Shown here: positions 44,465 through 56,222 of the stretch, piece after piece
How the letters are laid out: the number at the start of each line of letters is the position of its first letter
How positions within the stretch are numbered: position 1 is the stretch's first letter
NCBI GenBank assembly: GCA_024509875.1
Contig: JAMPIV010017831.1
Span: 310,001-374,000 of the forward strand
Source: Oreohelix idahoensis
Taxonomy: Eukaryota; Mollusca; Gastropoda; Stylommatophora; Oreohelicidae
Reading direction: 5' to 3'
Length of the DNA: 64,000 nt
Notes under the pieces: generated by a model
The model's input: the letters and a program-made list of their open reading frames with translations, nothing else
Told to the model about the DNA's origin: nothing
The model's database searches: none
Translations under genes and position numbers: made by a program

Positions 44465-45660
44465 CTAAAGAGCTTAGGCCTTCAGCAAATGTCTGCCAAC
44501 TCCTCTTGTCATATACTATTAGGTCAAGGTGTCTCCATGATGTATGCCACCTCTTCTTGTCATATACTATCAGGTCAAGGTGTCTCTGTGATGTCTGCCA
44601 ACTCCTCTTGTCATATACTATCAGGTCAAGGTGTCTCCATGATGTATGCCAACTCCTCTTGTCATATACTATCAGGTCAAGGTGTCTCTGTGATGTATGC
44701 CAACTCCTCTTGTCATATACTATCAGGTCAAGGTGTCACCATAATGTCTGCCAACTCATCTTGTCATACACTATCAGCTCAAGGTGTCTCAATGATGTCT
44801 GCCAACTCCTCTTGTCATATACTATCAGGTCAAGGTGACTCCATGTCTGCCAACACCTCTTGTCATTAACTATCAGGTCAAGGTGTCTCCATGATGTCTG
44901 CCAACTCCTCTTGTCATATACTATCAGGTCAAGGTGTCTCCATGATGTCTGCCAACTCCTCTTGTCATATACCATCAGGTCAAGGTGTCTCTATGATGTC
45001 TGCCAACTCCTCTTGTCATATACTATCAGGTCAAGGTGTCTCCATGATGTATGCCAACTTCTCTTGTAATATACTATCAGGTCAAGGTGTCTCCATGATG
45101 TCTGCCAACTCCTCTTGTCATATACTATCAGGTCAAGGTGTCTCCATGATGTCTGCCAACTCCTTTTGTCATATACTATCAGGTCAAGGTGTCTCCATGA
45201 TGTCTGCCAACTCCTCTTGTCATATACTATCAGGTCAAGGTGTCTCCATGATGTCTGCCAACTCCTCTTGTCATATACCATCAGGTCAAGGTGTCTCTAT
45301 GATGTCTGCCAACTCCTCTTGTCATATACTATCAGGTCAAGGTGTCTCCATGATGTATGCCAACTTCTCTTGTAATATACTATCAGGTCAAGGTGTCTCC
45401 ATGATGTCTGCCAACTCCTCTTGTCATATACTATCAGGTCAAGGTGTCTCTATGACTGACTCATACCTTTGACTATTGTATCCAGTTCCCTACAGTGTGT
45501 GTTTTTGAATCTCCCAAAAACTCTTTTACCCTGGGCATTTCAGAATGCTATAAACTAGAGCTCTATAATTGAGCGGCCTTGACACTGGAGTTGAAAATTG
45601 AGATTTTTGTGTTGGACTTGATTTCTCTTTGTGTTTATCACACTTGCAAAGCCGTTTGCA
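44465..45660 (-). mobile_element. Family A LINE fragment containing a 51-bp minisatellite
   Basis: At the left end the minus strand reads WRHLDLIVYDKRSWQTFAEG and LSSLGSYK, then a TGATGATG-type tail, aligning with the family A C-terminus (DRRTWHVFVEGLCFFGSGG). At the right end (45540-45660) remnants of the KIRIFN region are visible. The array between is an expansion of the C-terminal codons. Confidence 0.7.
44490..45465. repeat. Minisatellite, 51 bp x about 19, derived from LINE coding sequence
   Basis: The unit is TCTGCCAACTCCTCTTGTCA + TATACTATCAGGTCAAGGTG + TCTCCATGATG. On the minus strand each unit encodes a repeat of WRHLDLIVYDKRSWQTS. A 306-bp higher-order repeat of six units is visible (the block starting about 44940 recurs at about 45246, marked by ATACCATCAGG and CTTCTCTTGTAATATACT variants). 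Open frames of up to 193 codons are by-products. Confidence 0.93.
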
Positions 45661-46216
45661 AAGCCAATATTGCCGTTCCTTTGGATCTACCAGCTGTGTG
45701 GAGAGGGGGAACATGCTGCATGGGCAACAGCTTGATCTCCATATAACTGTGCCCAAGCTTGCGCCCAGGAGAGGACACTCCAGCTTCACCCTATAGGTGT
45801 TGGCAAAACACGGGAAGTAGCAGTTACCGGTTATAAGCATTTTGCCCAATTGGCGTAGGGCATGGCACCATGGGCTACTTCCGACAGTGGGAGAGGTTCT
45901 AGGATCTCACCGCCCGCTTCAAGCTGGGCAGCCCCCAGTCAATAAGGTGTTGTCCCGCCACTGTCTGCTTTCCCCATTGGGTGCATTGGGGATTAGGGTC
46001 AAACCCAAATTGTGGACAGAAAATATTGCACCAAGCAATTATTGTAATAATAGAAATAAGCAAACTCTCAGATTGGGATGCTGGAATGTCCGGACTATGT
46101 TGACTGGACTATCCGAAAACCTACAGGACGTAAATGATGTAAGGAAGACAGCCATAATTAATGATGAGCTTAAACGACTTCAGGTGGATATAGCTGCAAT
46201 TTAGGAAACGTGCCTG

Positions 46217-47296
46217 GTGGGCTCCGGAACGGTGAGTGAGAAGGACTACACATTTTATTGGCAAGAGACAGATCTTAATAAAACTAGAGAACACAGAGTA
46301 GGTTTTGCGGTAAAAAAATCGCTAACTAAAATGGTGGAACCATGTGAGAATGGATCAGGTCTGTTAACGCTCCGCCTGCAAACTAGCACAGGTCCCATCA
46401 CCCTTGTCAGTGTGTATGCTCCTACTCTGTACTCTGCCTCAGAAGCTAAAGATGAGTTCTACGAGAATCTAGCAGCAGTCATCAAAAGCATACCTAAGCA
46501 AGAACAGCTTGTTCTCCTTGGTGACATTAACGCTAGAGTGGGTGCCGATAATGTTTCATGGCCTTCATGTCTGGGCAGGTTTGGTATTGGCAAGATGAAT
46601 GAAAATGGACAACGGCTCTTAGAGTTGTGTGTCCACCATGACCTCTGCGTGACCAACACCTACTTTCAGACAAACCCCCAGCATAAGGTGTCATGGAGAC
46701 ACCCACGATCCAAGCACTGGCACCAACTGGACCTGATTCTCGTCAGAAGGCCACTTCTCAGTTTTGTGCTCTCCATGTGCTTGTACCATAGTGCAGACTG
46801 TGATACAGATCACTCCTTGGTTTGCTGCAAAATCAGAGCACAACCAAGAAAACTCTATTGTGTCAGACATAAAGGGAAACCACGCATTGATACCAGCAAG
46901 ATGTCAGACCCTGTCATGATCGCTCAATTTACTGCGACCTTCAAGAAAGTGCTCAGTAGCCCTCAGCATGGTGATACTATTACAGAGAACTGGGAGCATC
47001 TACGGGACACCATTCAAAGTACTGCACTTGCCACCTTTGGTAAGAAAACAGCAAAGTCAAATGACTGGTTTGATGCTTCATCAGATGTGATGGCACCTGT
47101 CATTGAAGCTAAGTGCAGTGCTACGAATGAATACAAACGTTCACCGAGTGCCAGAACCCTACAGATCCTGAAGGCTACGAGAAGCAAAGTTTACAAACTG
47201 CTCGACGCTGTGCAAATGACTATTGGCTGGAGCTCAGTGAGAGCATCCATGTCGCAGCACAAACAGGCAACATTAGACAAATGTATGACGATATAA
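46217..47296 (+). pseudogene. Family D LINE endonuclease domain
   Basis: Preceded in frame, across a TAG, by LRLGCWNVRTMLTGLSE. Then SGTVSEKDYTFYWQETD, GVGFAVKKSL-like HRVGFAVKKSL, TLVSVYAPTLYSASEAKDE, the catalytic LLGDINARVGAD, KHWHQLDLILVRR and the final DCDTDHSLVCCKI. This is the apurinic-type endonuclease that nicks target DNA for reverse transcription. The frame shifts at about 47290, so the domain is no longer joined to its RT. Confidence 0.88.
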
Positions 47297-47685
47297 AGAA
47301 AGCACTTGGCCCCCAAAAAAGTAAGACGGCACCGCTAAAAACCATCAGTGGAGAGAAGCTAACCAATAAGAGTAAGCAGATGGAGAGGTGGGTCAAGCAC
47401 TACTCTGAGCTTTACGCTAGAGATTGTACCATTACGCCTGCAACCCTTGATGCTGTCAAATGCCTGCCAACTATGGAGGAGCTGGATGCCGAACCAACAT
47501 TAGAGGAACTCAGCAAGGCCATTGATAGCTTGGCCTCTGGCAAAGCACCAGGCAGTGATGGGATTCCTCCTGATTTAATCAAATGTTGTAAGAGCTTGCT
47601 ATTACATCCCCTGCATAGGATGCTGTGCCAGTGCTGGGAAGAGACAACTATTCCTCAAGACATGCGAGGTGCCAAGATTGTAATA

Positions 47686-48223
47686 ATAGTAATAATAATA
47701 ATAGCCCCTTCAGTCATAACTGACTATGGGAATGCGCCCCTGAGGTGACAGCCCTCAACTGCTTATTTTCCTGGTGCTCCTTTCGACGTTTTCTCCTCAC
47801 CTCTGCTTCTTGAGTGAGCCTCTCTTTGCCCAATCTGAGGTGGTGCCGTAAATAGCATCGCCACTTTGTGCGATCGGCAGCTTCATCCTCCCATGTTGCT
47901 GGATCCATGTCCAGTGCCCTCATATCTCTCTTGCACACATCTTTGAACCTCAGCTGTGGTCGCCCAACTGTTCTCTTGCCATCTGCTAATTGTCCGTAGA
48001 AGATATCTTTTGGGATGCGACCATCTTCCATGCGGCGAACATGGCCAAGCCAGCGAAGTCTGCGCTGTCTAAGCAGCGTATACATACTTTGAAGGCCAGC
48101 ACGTGACAACACCTCGACATTTGTCACTTTATCTTTCCACGAGATGCCGAGGATGCGGCGTAGACACCGCAAATGGAAGGTATTGAGCCTTCTTTCTTGC
48201 TTAGCATAGGTCGTCCAGGTCTC
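47686..48223 (-). mobile_element. Family D LINE 3' fragment inserted into family D, 15-bp TSD
   Basis: The minus strand encodes MRCLRRILGISWKDKVTNVE to the C-terminus with a TTATTATTATT tail, almost identical to 50735-51200. The TSD GCCAAGATTGTAATA is at 47671-47685 and 48224-48238. A truncated relative landed in its own family in reverse orientation. Confidence 0.93.
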
Positions 48224-48336
48224 GCCAAGATTGTAATACTGTATAAAAATAAAGGAGACAGAAGTGATTGCAATAACTACAGAGGCATCTCTCTTCTTAG
48301 TATTGTTGGTAAGTTTTTTGCCAAAGTCATCTTAAT

Positions 48337-48641
48337 CATCATCATCATCAGTTGCCATCTCCACAACGAAGGTTGGCTGTAATGGATCTCCAACGTCTTC
48401 TGTCTCTTGTCTTGGTGGTGCACTCTGATAGACTCTTTCCTGTCCATCTTTTGATGTTATCTTCCCACTTATAGCGCTGTCTTCCCCTTGCACGTTTGCC
48501 TTCAACTCTCCCTTCTGTTATGGTCTTCTGAAAGGTGTTATGCCTTTTTATGTGGCCAAAGTATTTTAGCTGCCGAACTTTGACCTCCCTCATTAGTTCT
48601 CTTTTCATACCTAGATTTTCTAGGACCTCCTAATTATGTAG
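48337..48641 (-). mobile_element. Family E LINE, 3' fragment, TSD about 7 bp
   Basis: Open 86-codon C-terminus: LMREVKVRQLKYFGHIKRHN, GKRARGRQRYKWEDNIKRW and RRRWRSITANLRCGDGN, followed by a TGATGATGATG tail. The repeat TCTTAAT at 48330-48336 and 48642-48648 flanks it. Confidence 0.82.
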
Positions 48642-49339
48642 TCTTAATGCGACTACACAAAATCCTCCTGAAAATAGGCTCCCCTTCTAAAATGCTGGAA
48701 ATGATAAAGTCATTCCATGACGACATGAAGGGAACAGTCCAATATGCTGGAAGCACGTCACAGCCCTTTGACATACGAAGTTGTGTTAAACAAGGCTGTG
48801 TTCTGGCTCCAACCCTCTTCGGGATCTTCTTTGCCTTACTCTTGAAACATGCAATCAAAGATGCAACTGAAGGAATATTCCTTCACACTAGGTCAGATGG
48901 CCGTCTGTTTAATCTTTCAAGGCTGAAGGCAAAAACAAAAATCAGAAGTGTCACTATAAGAGACTTGTTGTTCGCTGATGATGCTGCAGTCATCACTCAA
49001 AGCCAACAGGAGCTTCAGAGCTTGATGAATCGCTTCACTAAAGCATGCAAGGACTTTGGCCTCACAATAAATCTAAAGAAAACGAACATGCTGAGTCAGG
49101 ATTTGGGTGCTGCACCAGTTATCACTAACAATAACTATGAATTGGCAGTGGTGCACCACTTCACATACCTGGGGTCTACCATCAATGACAAACTCTCACT
49201 GGATACAGAAATCGGCAGCCGCATTGGCAAAGCTGCAGCTACCTTTGCCCACCTCACATCGCGTGTTAGGGGAAACTCCAAACTCACAACGAAGACCAAA
49301 GCTTCGGTATATAACGCCTGCATCACCAGCACACTCCTA
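48642..49339 (+). pseudogene. Family D LINE reverse transcriptase core
   Basis: Open frame with ILLKIGSPSKMLEMIKSFHD, SCVKQGCVLAPTLFGIFFAL, the catalytic DLLFADDAAVITQS (FADD), FGLTINLKKTNML and HFTYLGSTIN, to STLL where the mariner interrupts. All core RT blocks from the thumb-side half are present. The N-terminal RT part lies at 47500-47685 and 48238-48336. Confidence 0.9.
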
Positions 49340-50680
49340 TGAGGGGCGTTCAGAAAGTAATGCACCACATCATTTTTCTCAACTAGTAATGAAGATAGAA
49401 GCATAAAATTGTGCACACTTTAAATATGGCATGTGCCAATTGTGTGCACCAAATTGCACCGCAACCGGCCAAATAATACGGCTGCCCTAAACCACCGTTG
49501 AAATGGAGCGTGTTAGCAACTTGCGTTATAAACAGCGAATTGTGATAGAATTTCTCGTTGCAGAGAAGGAAACTGTTGTGAATATTCACAAGCATCTATG
49601 TGATGTGTATGGAAGTTTTGCAGTCGACAGGAGTACAGTCAGTTGCTAGGTTCAGAGAATCAAAGAATCAGGAAGTGGAGATACGGAGCTGCTTGATCGG
49701 CCACGCTGTGGACGTCCTGCCACAGCCACCAACGCAGAAATGTTGAAATGCGCTGAGGGCATAATTCTTACTGATAGGCAAATCACTACTTAACAATTGG
49801 CCTTACAGCTGTCAGTCAGCATTGGTAGTGCAAATGCAGTTATAAAAACTCTCGGATTTTCTAAGGTTTGCGCAAGAAGGGTTCCTCGAAGTCTCACAAA
49901 TGACCACCGATTGCAAAGGAAAGCAATTTCTTCTGAATTGTTGGAGCATTTCAATGCTGATGGAGAGAACTTTTTGGCTAAGATCGTTACAGGTGACGAA
50001 ACCTGGGCACATCATTTTGAACCTGAGACAAAAAGACAGTCAATGGAGTGGCATCATCCACAATCACCATGAAGAAAGAAATTCAAGACAATTCCTTCAG
50101 CTGGAAAGGTCATGATCACTGTCTTTTGGGACATTGAAGGTGTGATTCTTGTGGACGTTATGCCAAGAGGAGAGACAATCAATTCGCAAGCTTACATTAA
50201 GACATTGAAAAAACTCAATCAACGTTTTCGCAGAGTTCAGCCGCACAAGAATCCAGAAACCTGCTTCTCCTTTATGACAATGGGTGCCCTCACACAAGCC
50301 TGGCAACATGGGAAGCAAACACCAAATTGGGTTGGACTGTACTACCCCATCCACTTTATAGTTCCAATTTGGCACCCTCTGATTTTCATCTATTTGGTCC
50401 ACTTAAAGATGCACTCCGTGGGTCAAGGTTTGAAGATGATGAAGGAGTGATTCATGCAGCGAAGAAATGGCTACATGATCAAGACAAAATCTGGTATGGG
50501 CTAGGATCACATGCACTTGTTTTGTGCTGGCATAAAGCCGTACAAGTTGATGGGGATTATGTTGAATAATACCGATGTTTACATGACATATCCATGTATA
50601 TTGTGTATAAATTTCATGCTTTTTGAATAAACAGCTCCTGAGAAAAACGATGTGGTGCATTACTTTCTGAACGCCCCACG
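49340..50680 (+). mobile_element. Mariner element, TA TSD, inactive transposase
   Basis: Terminal inverted repeats contain GGGGCGTTCAGAAAGTAATG and its complement CATTACTTTCTGAACGCCCC, with TA at 49338-49339 and 50681-50682. The length of 1,341 bp is standard. The transposase (from about 49502) reads MERVSNLRYKQRIVIEFLVA, then across frames SLTNDHRLQRKAISSELLEH, the first catalytic VTGDETWAHHFEPETKRQSM, VFWDIEGVILVDVMPRG and NSNLAPSDFHLFGPLKDAL (50345-50412). Stops at about 49648 and 49792 and frameshifts inactivate it. Confidence 0.93.
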
Positions 50681-50682
50681 TA

Positions 50683-51198
50683 TATGCCAGCGAGACCTGG
50701 ACAACCTATGCTAAGCAAAAAAGAAGGCTCAATACCTTCCATTTACGGTGTCTACGCCACATCCTCGGCATCTCATGGAAAGACAAAGTGACAAATGTCG
50801 AGGTGTTATCACATGCTGGCCTTCAAAGCATGTATACGCTGCTTAGACAGTGCAGACTTCGCTGGCTTGGCCATGTTCGCCGCATGGAAGATGGTCGCAT
50901 TCCAAAAGATATCTTCTATGGACAATTAGCAGATGGCAAGAGAACAGTTTGGCGACCACAGCTGAGGTTCAAAGATGTGTGCAAGAGAGATATGAGGGCA
51001 CTGGACATGGATCCAGCAACATGGGAGGATGAAGCTGCTGATCGCACTAAGTGGCGATGCTATTTACGGCACCACCTCAGATTGGGCAAAGAGAGGCTCA
51101 CACAACAAGCAGAGGAGGGGAGAAAAGTTCGAAAGGAGCACCAGGAAAATAAGCAGCTGAGGACTGCCACCTCAGGAGCGCATTCCCATAATCAGTAA
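50683..51198 (+). pseudogene. Family D LINE C-terminal region
   Basis: Continues the RT after the mariner: YASETWTTYAKQKRRLNTFH, then LGISWKDKVTNVEVLSHAGL, LRWLGHVRRMEDGRIPKD and RALDMDPATWEDEAADRTKW. It ends before an ATTATTATT tail. The reading frame is uninterrupted. Confidence 0.88.
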
Positions 51199-51235
51199 TG
51201 ACTGAAGGGGCTATTATTATTTTTATTATTATAAA

Positions 51236-51685
51236 GCACAATATTAAAATGTAGGGGAGATAAATTTTTCTGTATATATGTATACATGCACAGACAAATG
51301 CTCATGTACATACTTATAAACACACAGACAGACAAATATACAGAGCACACAATTATTTTCTGCATGAGGTCACAGTGAACTTTCAAACACAAAAAAAAAA
51401 CATTTGAATTGTTTGTGTACAAAATAAGTAAATATATAAAACACTGAAAGAACAAACAAGCAGGTCTAATAAGGCCTCTTGTAGAGTCTGGTGTCTCTAA
51501 TGAGACAAAGAACAAGTTGGAATATTGCTCCCTCAGGATGTTGTACAAGGCACTTTTATAAGGCTAATCATGAGGCTGGCAACATCATCATGTCAAACAA
51601 ATAGCTACAGATACCATCACAGTAAGAGCTTGTGAATGTTTACTGTAAGTTTCCTGTAGTTGTGGTTCTATCCTCCATAGGGGGT
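51236..51685. other. Spacer, nothing recognised
   Basis: AT-rich. No gene or repeat of note. Confidence 0.35.
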
Positions 51686-51689
51686 GACC

Positions 51690-52915
51690 AGGACAATGGT
51701 GACATATAAGGTCAATGACCTGTCTGATATACTTTGTCTAAACAATGGTACATATGACATATAAGGCTAATTAACTATCTGATCTATTTTGTCTAATGTC
51801 AGGAACTGTTTAAACGATGATGTCCCCACTTGTCAGGAACACTATTATTATGGTGGGTATGGGTTGTAAGTAGATGAGGATCAACAATGGCTCGTACGAA
51901 TTAACCCAACGCCACTGGTACAGTTCCAAGACATTTATTAGACTGATATAGACATCGTGGAAACTAAGTACATGTAGCAAGCATACTGACTCACCTCCAG
52001 GCTGACATTGCCTGCAGGAAATAACTCTGACTCTCGTGTTCACGGAATGACTTCACACGAACACACACACTAACAGTTACATATAAAGTCCTTTGTGCGG
52101 CATCCCTTCCTCTCACAATCATAACACCATCCAGGTGTGATCCACTTATTATTAGTGGTTGGCGGCATTAAGCATCGCCATCTAGATTCACTCAGATTCT
52201 TATCCAGGCAGGAATCCCACCACACCTGTATTATTTCAATACCGCTACAAGGCGGGAAATGTGTCGCCTTTCTTCCAGTAACTCCAGGGGCGGACACTGC
52301 AACGCCCTATAATGTTTTCCTCGAACATAAATATCAAAATAGTTCCACCAGGAACACTTCTAGGTGGTACAAAAATCTTCGCCTAAACACAAGGTAGGAC
52401 CTACCCAATATATTAATATATATCCTCACATATTAGAATGAACACATCTGTGGTTCTCCAGTCACACAATATGAGCTTACAGCTCGGCTTCTAATCACAC
52501 ACTCGAGCGTACGGCTCGGCTGCCAAACACTGACTAATTCAGTCACACCAGACTTGTATTCACTACATGCTTTCTCCCCACGCATGCTTAAGTCACACCA
52601 TGTTGACATAAAATCAGACATGAACTCAATACTTGAGTTACACTTAACCAAGTGTTAACAACAGTTCAGTGACCCTTAACATCAATCACTATCATCATTC
52701 ACACTCATTAAACTGTTCTGTGACACTAAACAATGGTACATACAACATATAACGTTAATTTACTGTCTAATATAGTTTGTCAAAACAATGGTACACATGA
52801 CATGTAAAGCTAATTAACTGTCTGATCTAGTTTGTCTAAACAATGGTACATACAACATATAATGTTAATTTACTGTCTAATATAGTTTGTCTAAACAATG
52901 GTACATACAACATCC
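51690..52915. repeat. About 55-bp minisatellite (about 6 copies) split by an LTR-like insertion
   Basis: Units of the form TTTGTCTAAACAATGGTACA + TACAACATATAATGTTAATT + TACTGTCTAATATAG occur about twice before 51796 and about four times after 52726. The two halves belong to one array interrupted at 51797-52725. Confidence 0.8.
51797..52725. mobile_element. Probable solo LTR, TG...CA ends, CTAA TSD
   Basis: A 929-bp insertion starts TGTCAGGAAC and ends GTTCTGTGACA, with CTAA at 51793-51796 and 52726-52729. The 4-bp target duplication and TG/CA ends fit an LTR of a Gypsy-like retrotransposon. A TATAAAG at about 52083 could be its TATA box on the plus strand. No internal retroviral coding sequence is present. 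A non-autonomous DNA transposon (TAA target, imperfect inverted ends) is the alternative. Confidence 0.65.
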
Positions 52916-53324
52916 TACCTCAGCCTTAGCATTATGACTCTGGAAGCCTCCATTATACTCCTGCTTACATTCATCATAACCTGGATTTTGATTACAGAAC
53001 ATGATATATTTTAATTATTACATACATTCTGACCAATTCTTTAATGCATTTTGACAAGCAGTTATGGCTATTATAAAGTATAAGAATATTTGAAAAAAAA
53101 TAACAATATTAAATATAGCTGAATAAACTTTATTTGGACATGTGTCCTAATATAACCAACATCATCTATGTGTCATGGTTGAATGGGTTGGGTCTTACCG
53201 AAAATAGAAACCTTTATTTTTAAAAATCAGCTCCACACAATCAATATGTTTTTACATTAGAAGTATGTATCACAGAAAATAATAAACATGTTTCTTTATA
53301 TTTTACAAGCAACAATGTATATAT
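52916..53324. other. AT-rich spacer
   Basis: Nothing recognised. Confidence 0.35.
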
Positions 53325-53562
53325 GCTTGAAAAGAATGTGCTACAAAAAACAGTATTAAACACATTAAAAAAGAATGTGCTACAAAAAACAGTATTAAAC
53401 ACATTAAAAAAGAATGTGCTACAAAAAACAGTATTAAACACATTAAAAAAGAATGTGCTACAAAAAACAGTATTAAACACATTAAAAAAGAATGTGCTAC
53501 AAAAAACAGTATTAAACACATTAAAAAAGAATGTGCTACAAAAAACAGTATTAAACACACTA
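53325..53562. repeat. Minisatellite, 39 bp x 6
   Basis: Near-identical units AAAAAAGAATGTGCTACAAA + AAACAGTATTAAACACATT. The period is a multiple of three, so frames of 85-121 codons stay open on both strands, as a by-product. Confidence 0.95.
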
Positions 53563-54004
53563 AACAAGGATGAGTTGGACTATTATTTCTTGGTGCATCA
53601 TATAGGAAAAGGAAAATGTGGTTTATTAATTTGCTTCTTGCTAAAACTCGGAAACAGAATAAAATTGCTTTTGTGGTTCCATCATTAGAAATAAGAGTCT
53701 TTTGTGAGGAATCCAGCTCAACACATTTACTCTGTCTTATATATTAGGAGTATTTTAATTTTGTTATGCGTGCTAATATAACGGACGGAAATTGTGTCTT
53801 GAGTAAACAAAGTGTGCCATGACAAAATGATGAAAACTTAAAAAAAAATAATGAAACTTTACAGAACCACTTGCTTGCCTTTCCAATAGCTCTACAGTAG
53901 CAGACTTGCCCAGAAAAATATAGATTGGCATAAAAAACCCTGCAACCATTATTAAACCCATACAAGTGTAAACAGACCTTCAGAGCAATAAAACAAACTG
54001 AATA
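53563..54004. other. Spacer; its first part is duplicated at about 54430-54575
   Basis: 53563-53690 and 54430-54575 are diverged copies (shared GGACTAT, TTTCTTGGT, TTATTAATTTG and TTCTTGC phrases in the same order). The rest holds nothing recognised. Confidence 0.5.
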
Positions 54005-54290
54005 ACACCATCATGTAGCATGTCCTTTGCAGAACGTTGCTCTCATCCCAGCCCGCCTCAAAGACTCTCGATCTTTAGCCAGCCCTCCTGCCTCTTCCAC
54101 TGTCATGTTCAAGGTGTCTTCAATGTCCTGTGTCCACTGTAGTCTTGGTCGGCCCCTGCCTCGCCTTCCAGGTACCATACCCTCCATCACTGCTCTCTCT
54201 AAGCCACTATGACGTTTAATGTGGCCAAAATATTTCAGTTTCCGGGACATGATAATGTTTATGAGCCAGTTTTCCTTGATGTTCAGGTCA
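54005..54290 (-). mobile_element. Family F LINE, 3' fragment
   Basis: The minus strand encodes a LINE C-terminus: NIIMSRKLKYFGHIKRHSGL, GRRGRGRPRLQWTQDIED and LAKDRESLRRAGMRATF. It is related to family E in the KYFGHIKRH motif but distinct. It ends near an ATGATGG tail. Confidence 0.8.
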
Positions 54291-54780
54291 AATAACAACC
54301 AGAACATAAATAAATTATCTAGACAAATATTACAGTGCAGCAAATAGAATATAAACAATCAAGAAAGAAAATAATAACTGTCTTGGTTCATGAAACAATG
54401 TATCTGTTTGAAGAGGGACATACTGCAAAGATAAATAGTAAACATGTTTAAACAAGGGAATGGTGGACTATACTTTCTTGGTACACCAGATTGAATGAGA
54501 AATATGCCTTATTAATTTGTTTCTTGCAAAAACTCATAAGCTAAATGAAATCACTCTTCTGGTGGAACCATGAGGAATAACCGAATAACAGTATACTGTG
54601 CAGCATGTATTTACAATTTCGGTAACCAAGGCATGAGGATAGTCACTTTTAGCAGTAGTCATTAACTTAAATAAAAATTCATTTTCACGAATATCAAAAT
54701 ATTTTAGTTTCATTTGTACATTTCCTAAGTTTCCTAAACAGTTACTAGGAAATTCAGGCAATGTCGGGTACTTACAGCAA

Positions 54781-54970
54781 GTTCTTGATAAAAACTTAGA
54801 TTGACACAAGTTAAACTGACAGATTAGTTGTTGATAAAAACTGAGATTGACCCAAGTAAGTTAAACTGACAGACTAGTTGTTGATAAAAACTGAGATTTA
54901 CCCAAGTAAGTTAAACTGACAGATTAGTTGTTGATAAAAACTGAGATTTACCCAAGTAAGTTAAACTGAC
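54781..54970. repeat. Minisatellite, 50 bp x about 4
   Basis: Units AGATTAGTTGTTGATAAAAA + CTGAGATTTACCCAAGTAAG + TTAAACTGAC start at 54821, 54871 and 54921, with a partial copy from 54781. Confidence 0.9.
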
Positions 54971-55149
54971 AGACTTCTATTAAAATATGTCATGTGACAT
55001 AAGCTATTACTTATCACACTAGTGGGTTACTAAGGGACTACTAAGGGACTACTAACACTCTTATCTTCCAGGCATGGCATAAGAGCTGACTAAGGAGGGT
55101 TGGGCTTAGGACCAGCTATCACATGCTGTAGATAATTTGTAACCACACA

Positions 55150-55390
55150 AAAAATTTACCCAGTAATGTGTATAAAACCTCTGCAGAGGTGTCCATTTCT
55201 GCTTTGATAGCCTCTACTGGAATGTCATCAGAACCAGCTTCTTTTCCTTCTGTTAGAAGCTTTATGTCTTTCTTTATTTCTTCCTTATTTGGTTTTTCAC
55301 AGTTGACTTGTAGCTCCTTGATTGCTGGCTGGAAGTCAGGGGGATTTAGTGGATACAGTCTGTTGAGTTGAGTCTGTTTTGTGGAACTGT
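55150..55390 (-). mobile_element. Family G LINE, RT N-terminal fragment
   Basis: The minus strand reads QLNRLYPLNPPDFQPAIKEL, EKPNKEEIKKDIKLLTEGKE and AGSDDIPVEAIKAEMDTS. This is the zone just before the first RT motif in RTE-like LINEs. An isolated fragment. Confidence 0.75.
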
Positions 55391-56222
55391 CTGTAAGAGA
55401 GAAGAAATATCACCAGAATGGAAAATATGATCTCTGGTCAAACTGCATTAGAAGGGAGATTTACAAAAGATTTACAAGTGCATTAATTAAATGTGAATAA
55501 TCTTACTATTAGTTTAATGAAAAATATTTAACAGGTTCATCATCAAGAACTTGAAGTCTATGGGTAGAGAACAAACAGGTTCTGTTTCCTGTGAACTGTT
55601 AATTTGTAGAACTGATTCAATACCATTTTATTGGTTTATATATTTATACAGATCAGAATGCCACATTGAGAATAAAAGTGGAACAAAGTCTGAAATGGAA
55701 TGTAACTCTTTACATGAGATTTCTGGACTATGAAAAGGTATATGGCAGTGTAGACAGAGAACCACTTTAGAAAATGATGAGGCAATATGGAGTCCCATTG
55801 AAGATTTTTAACTTAATAAAGGAAACACATGAAGACTTAATATTGTTCACAAATGAAAACTAAAGAACTCGAGTGCAACAGGGATGCCTGTTGTTACCAT
55901 TTCAATAATATAGGCTATAGATTGGGTTGTGAAAACATCAACTTCAACCAATAGAAACATATTAAACTCTGATTAAACAACTTCATGATCTAGATTTTAC
56001 AGATGAACTGGCTCTCCTGTCCAAAAACTGTAATCACATGTATGACAGAATGAAAATACTTAATGAGAGGTGACAACAAGTGGGTCTGAAAATACACAGG
56101 GAGAAAACAAATATAATGAGAATAAATTCAGGAAATGATAAAAATATTGCTCTTGAAGAAACAGCACAACAAGATGTAGAATCATACATACACCATAGCA
56201 GCAATATAAACAACAATATTAA

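Larger units (their letters stand above)
45640..51235 (+). mobile_element. Family D LINE, long copy with three nested insertions
   Basis: Pieces: leader 45640-46067, endonuclease 46068-47296, linker and RT start 47281-47685, RT 48224-48336 and 48642-49339, and C-terminus 50681-51198 with a TTATTATT-type tail to about 51235. Insertions are a self-copy (47686-48223), a family E LINE (48337-48641) and a mariner (49340-50680). Stops occur at about 46203 (TAG after IAAI) and in the linker. The parts rejoin cleanly across all three insertions. The 5' leader is retained, so it may be close to full length. Confidence 0.88.

Noticed and set aside
44489..45472. Long serine/cysteine-rich frame (SANSSCHILSGQGVSMM repeats)
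   Set aside because: It is the antisense reading of the LINE-derived 51-bp minisatellite.
53241..53688. Hydrophobic minus-strand repeat protein (FNTVFCSTFF repeats), looking like membrane segments
   Set aside because: It is the reading of the 39-bp AT-rich minisatellite; nothing supports expression.
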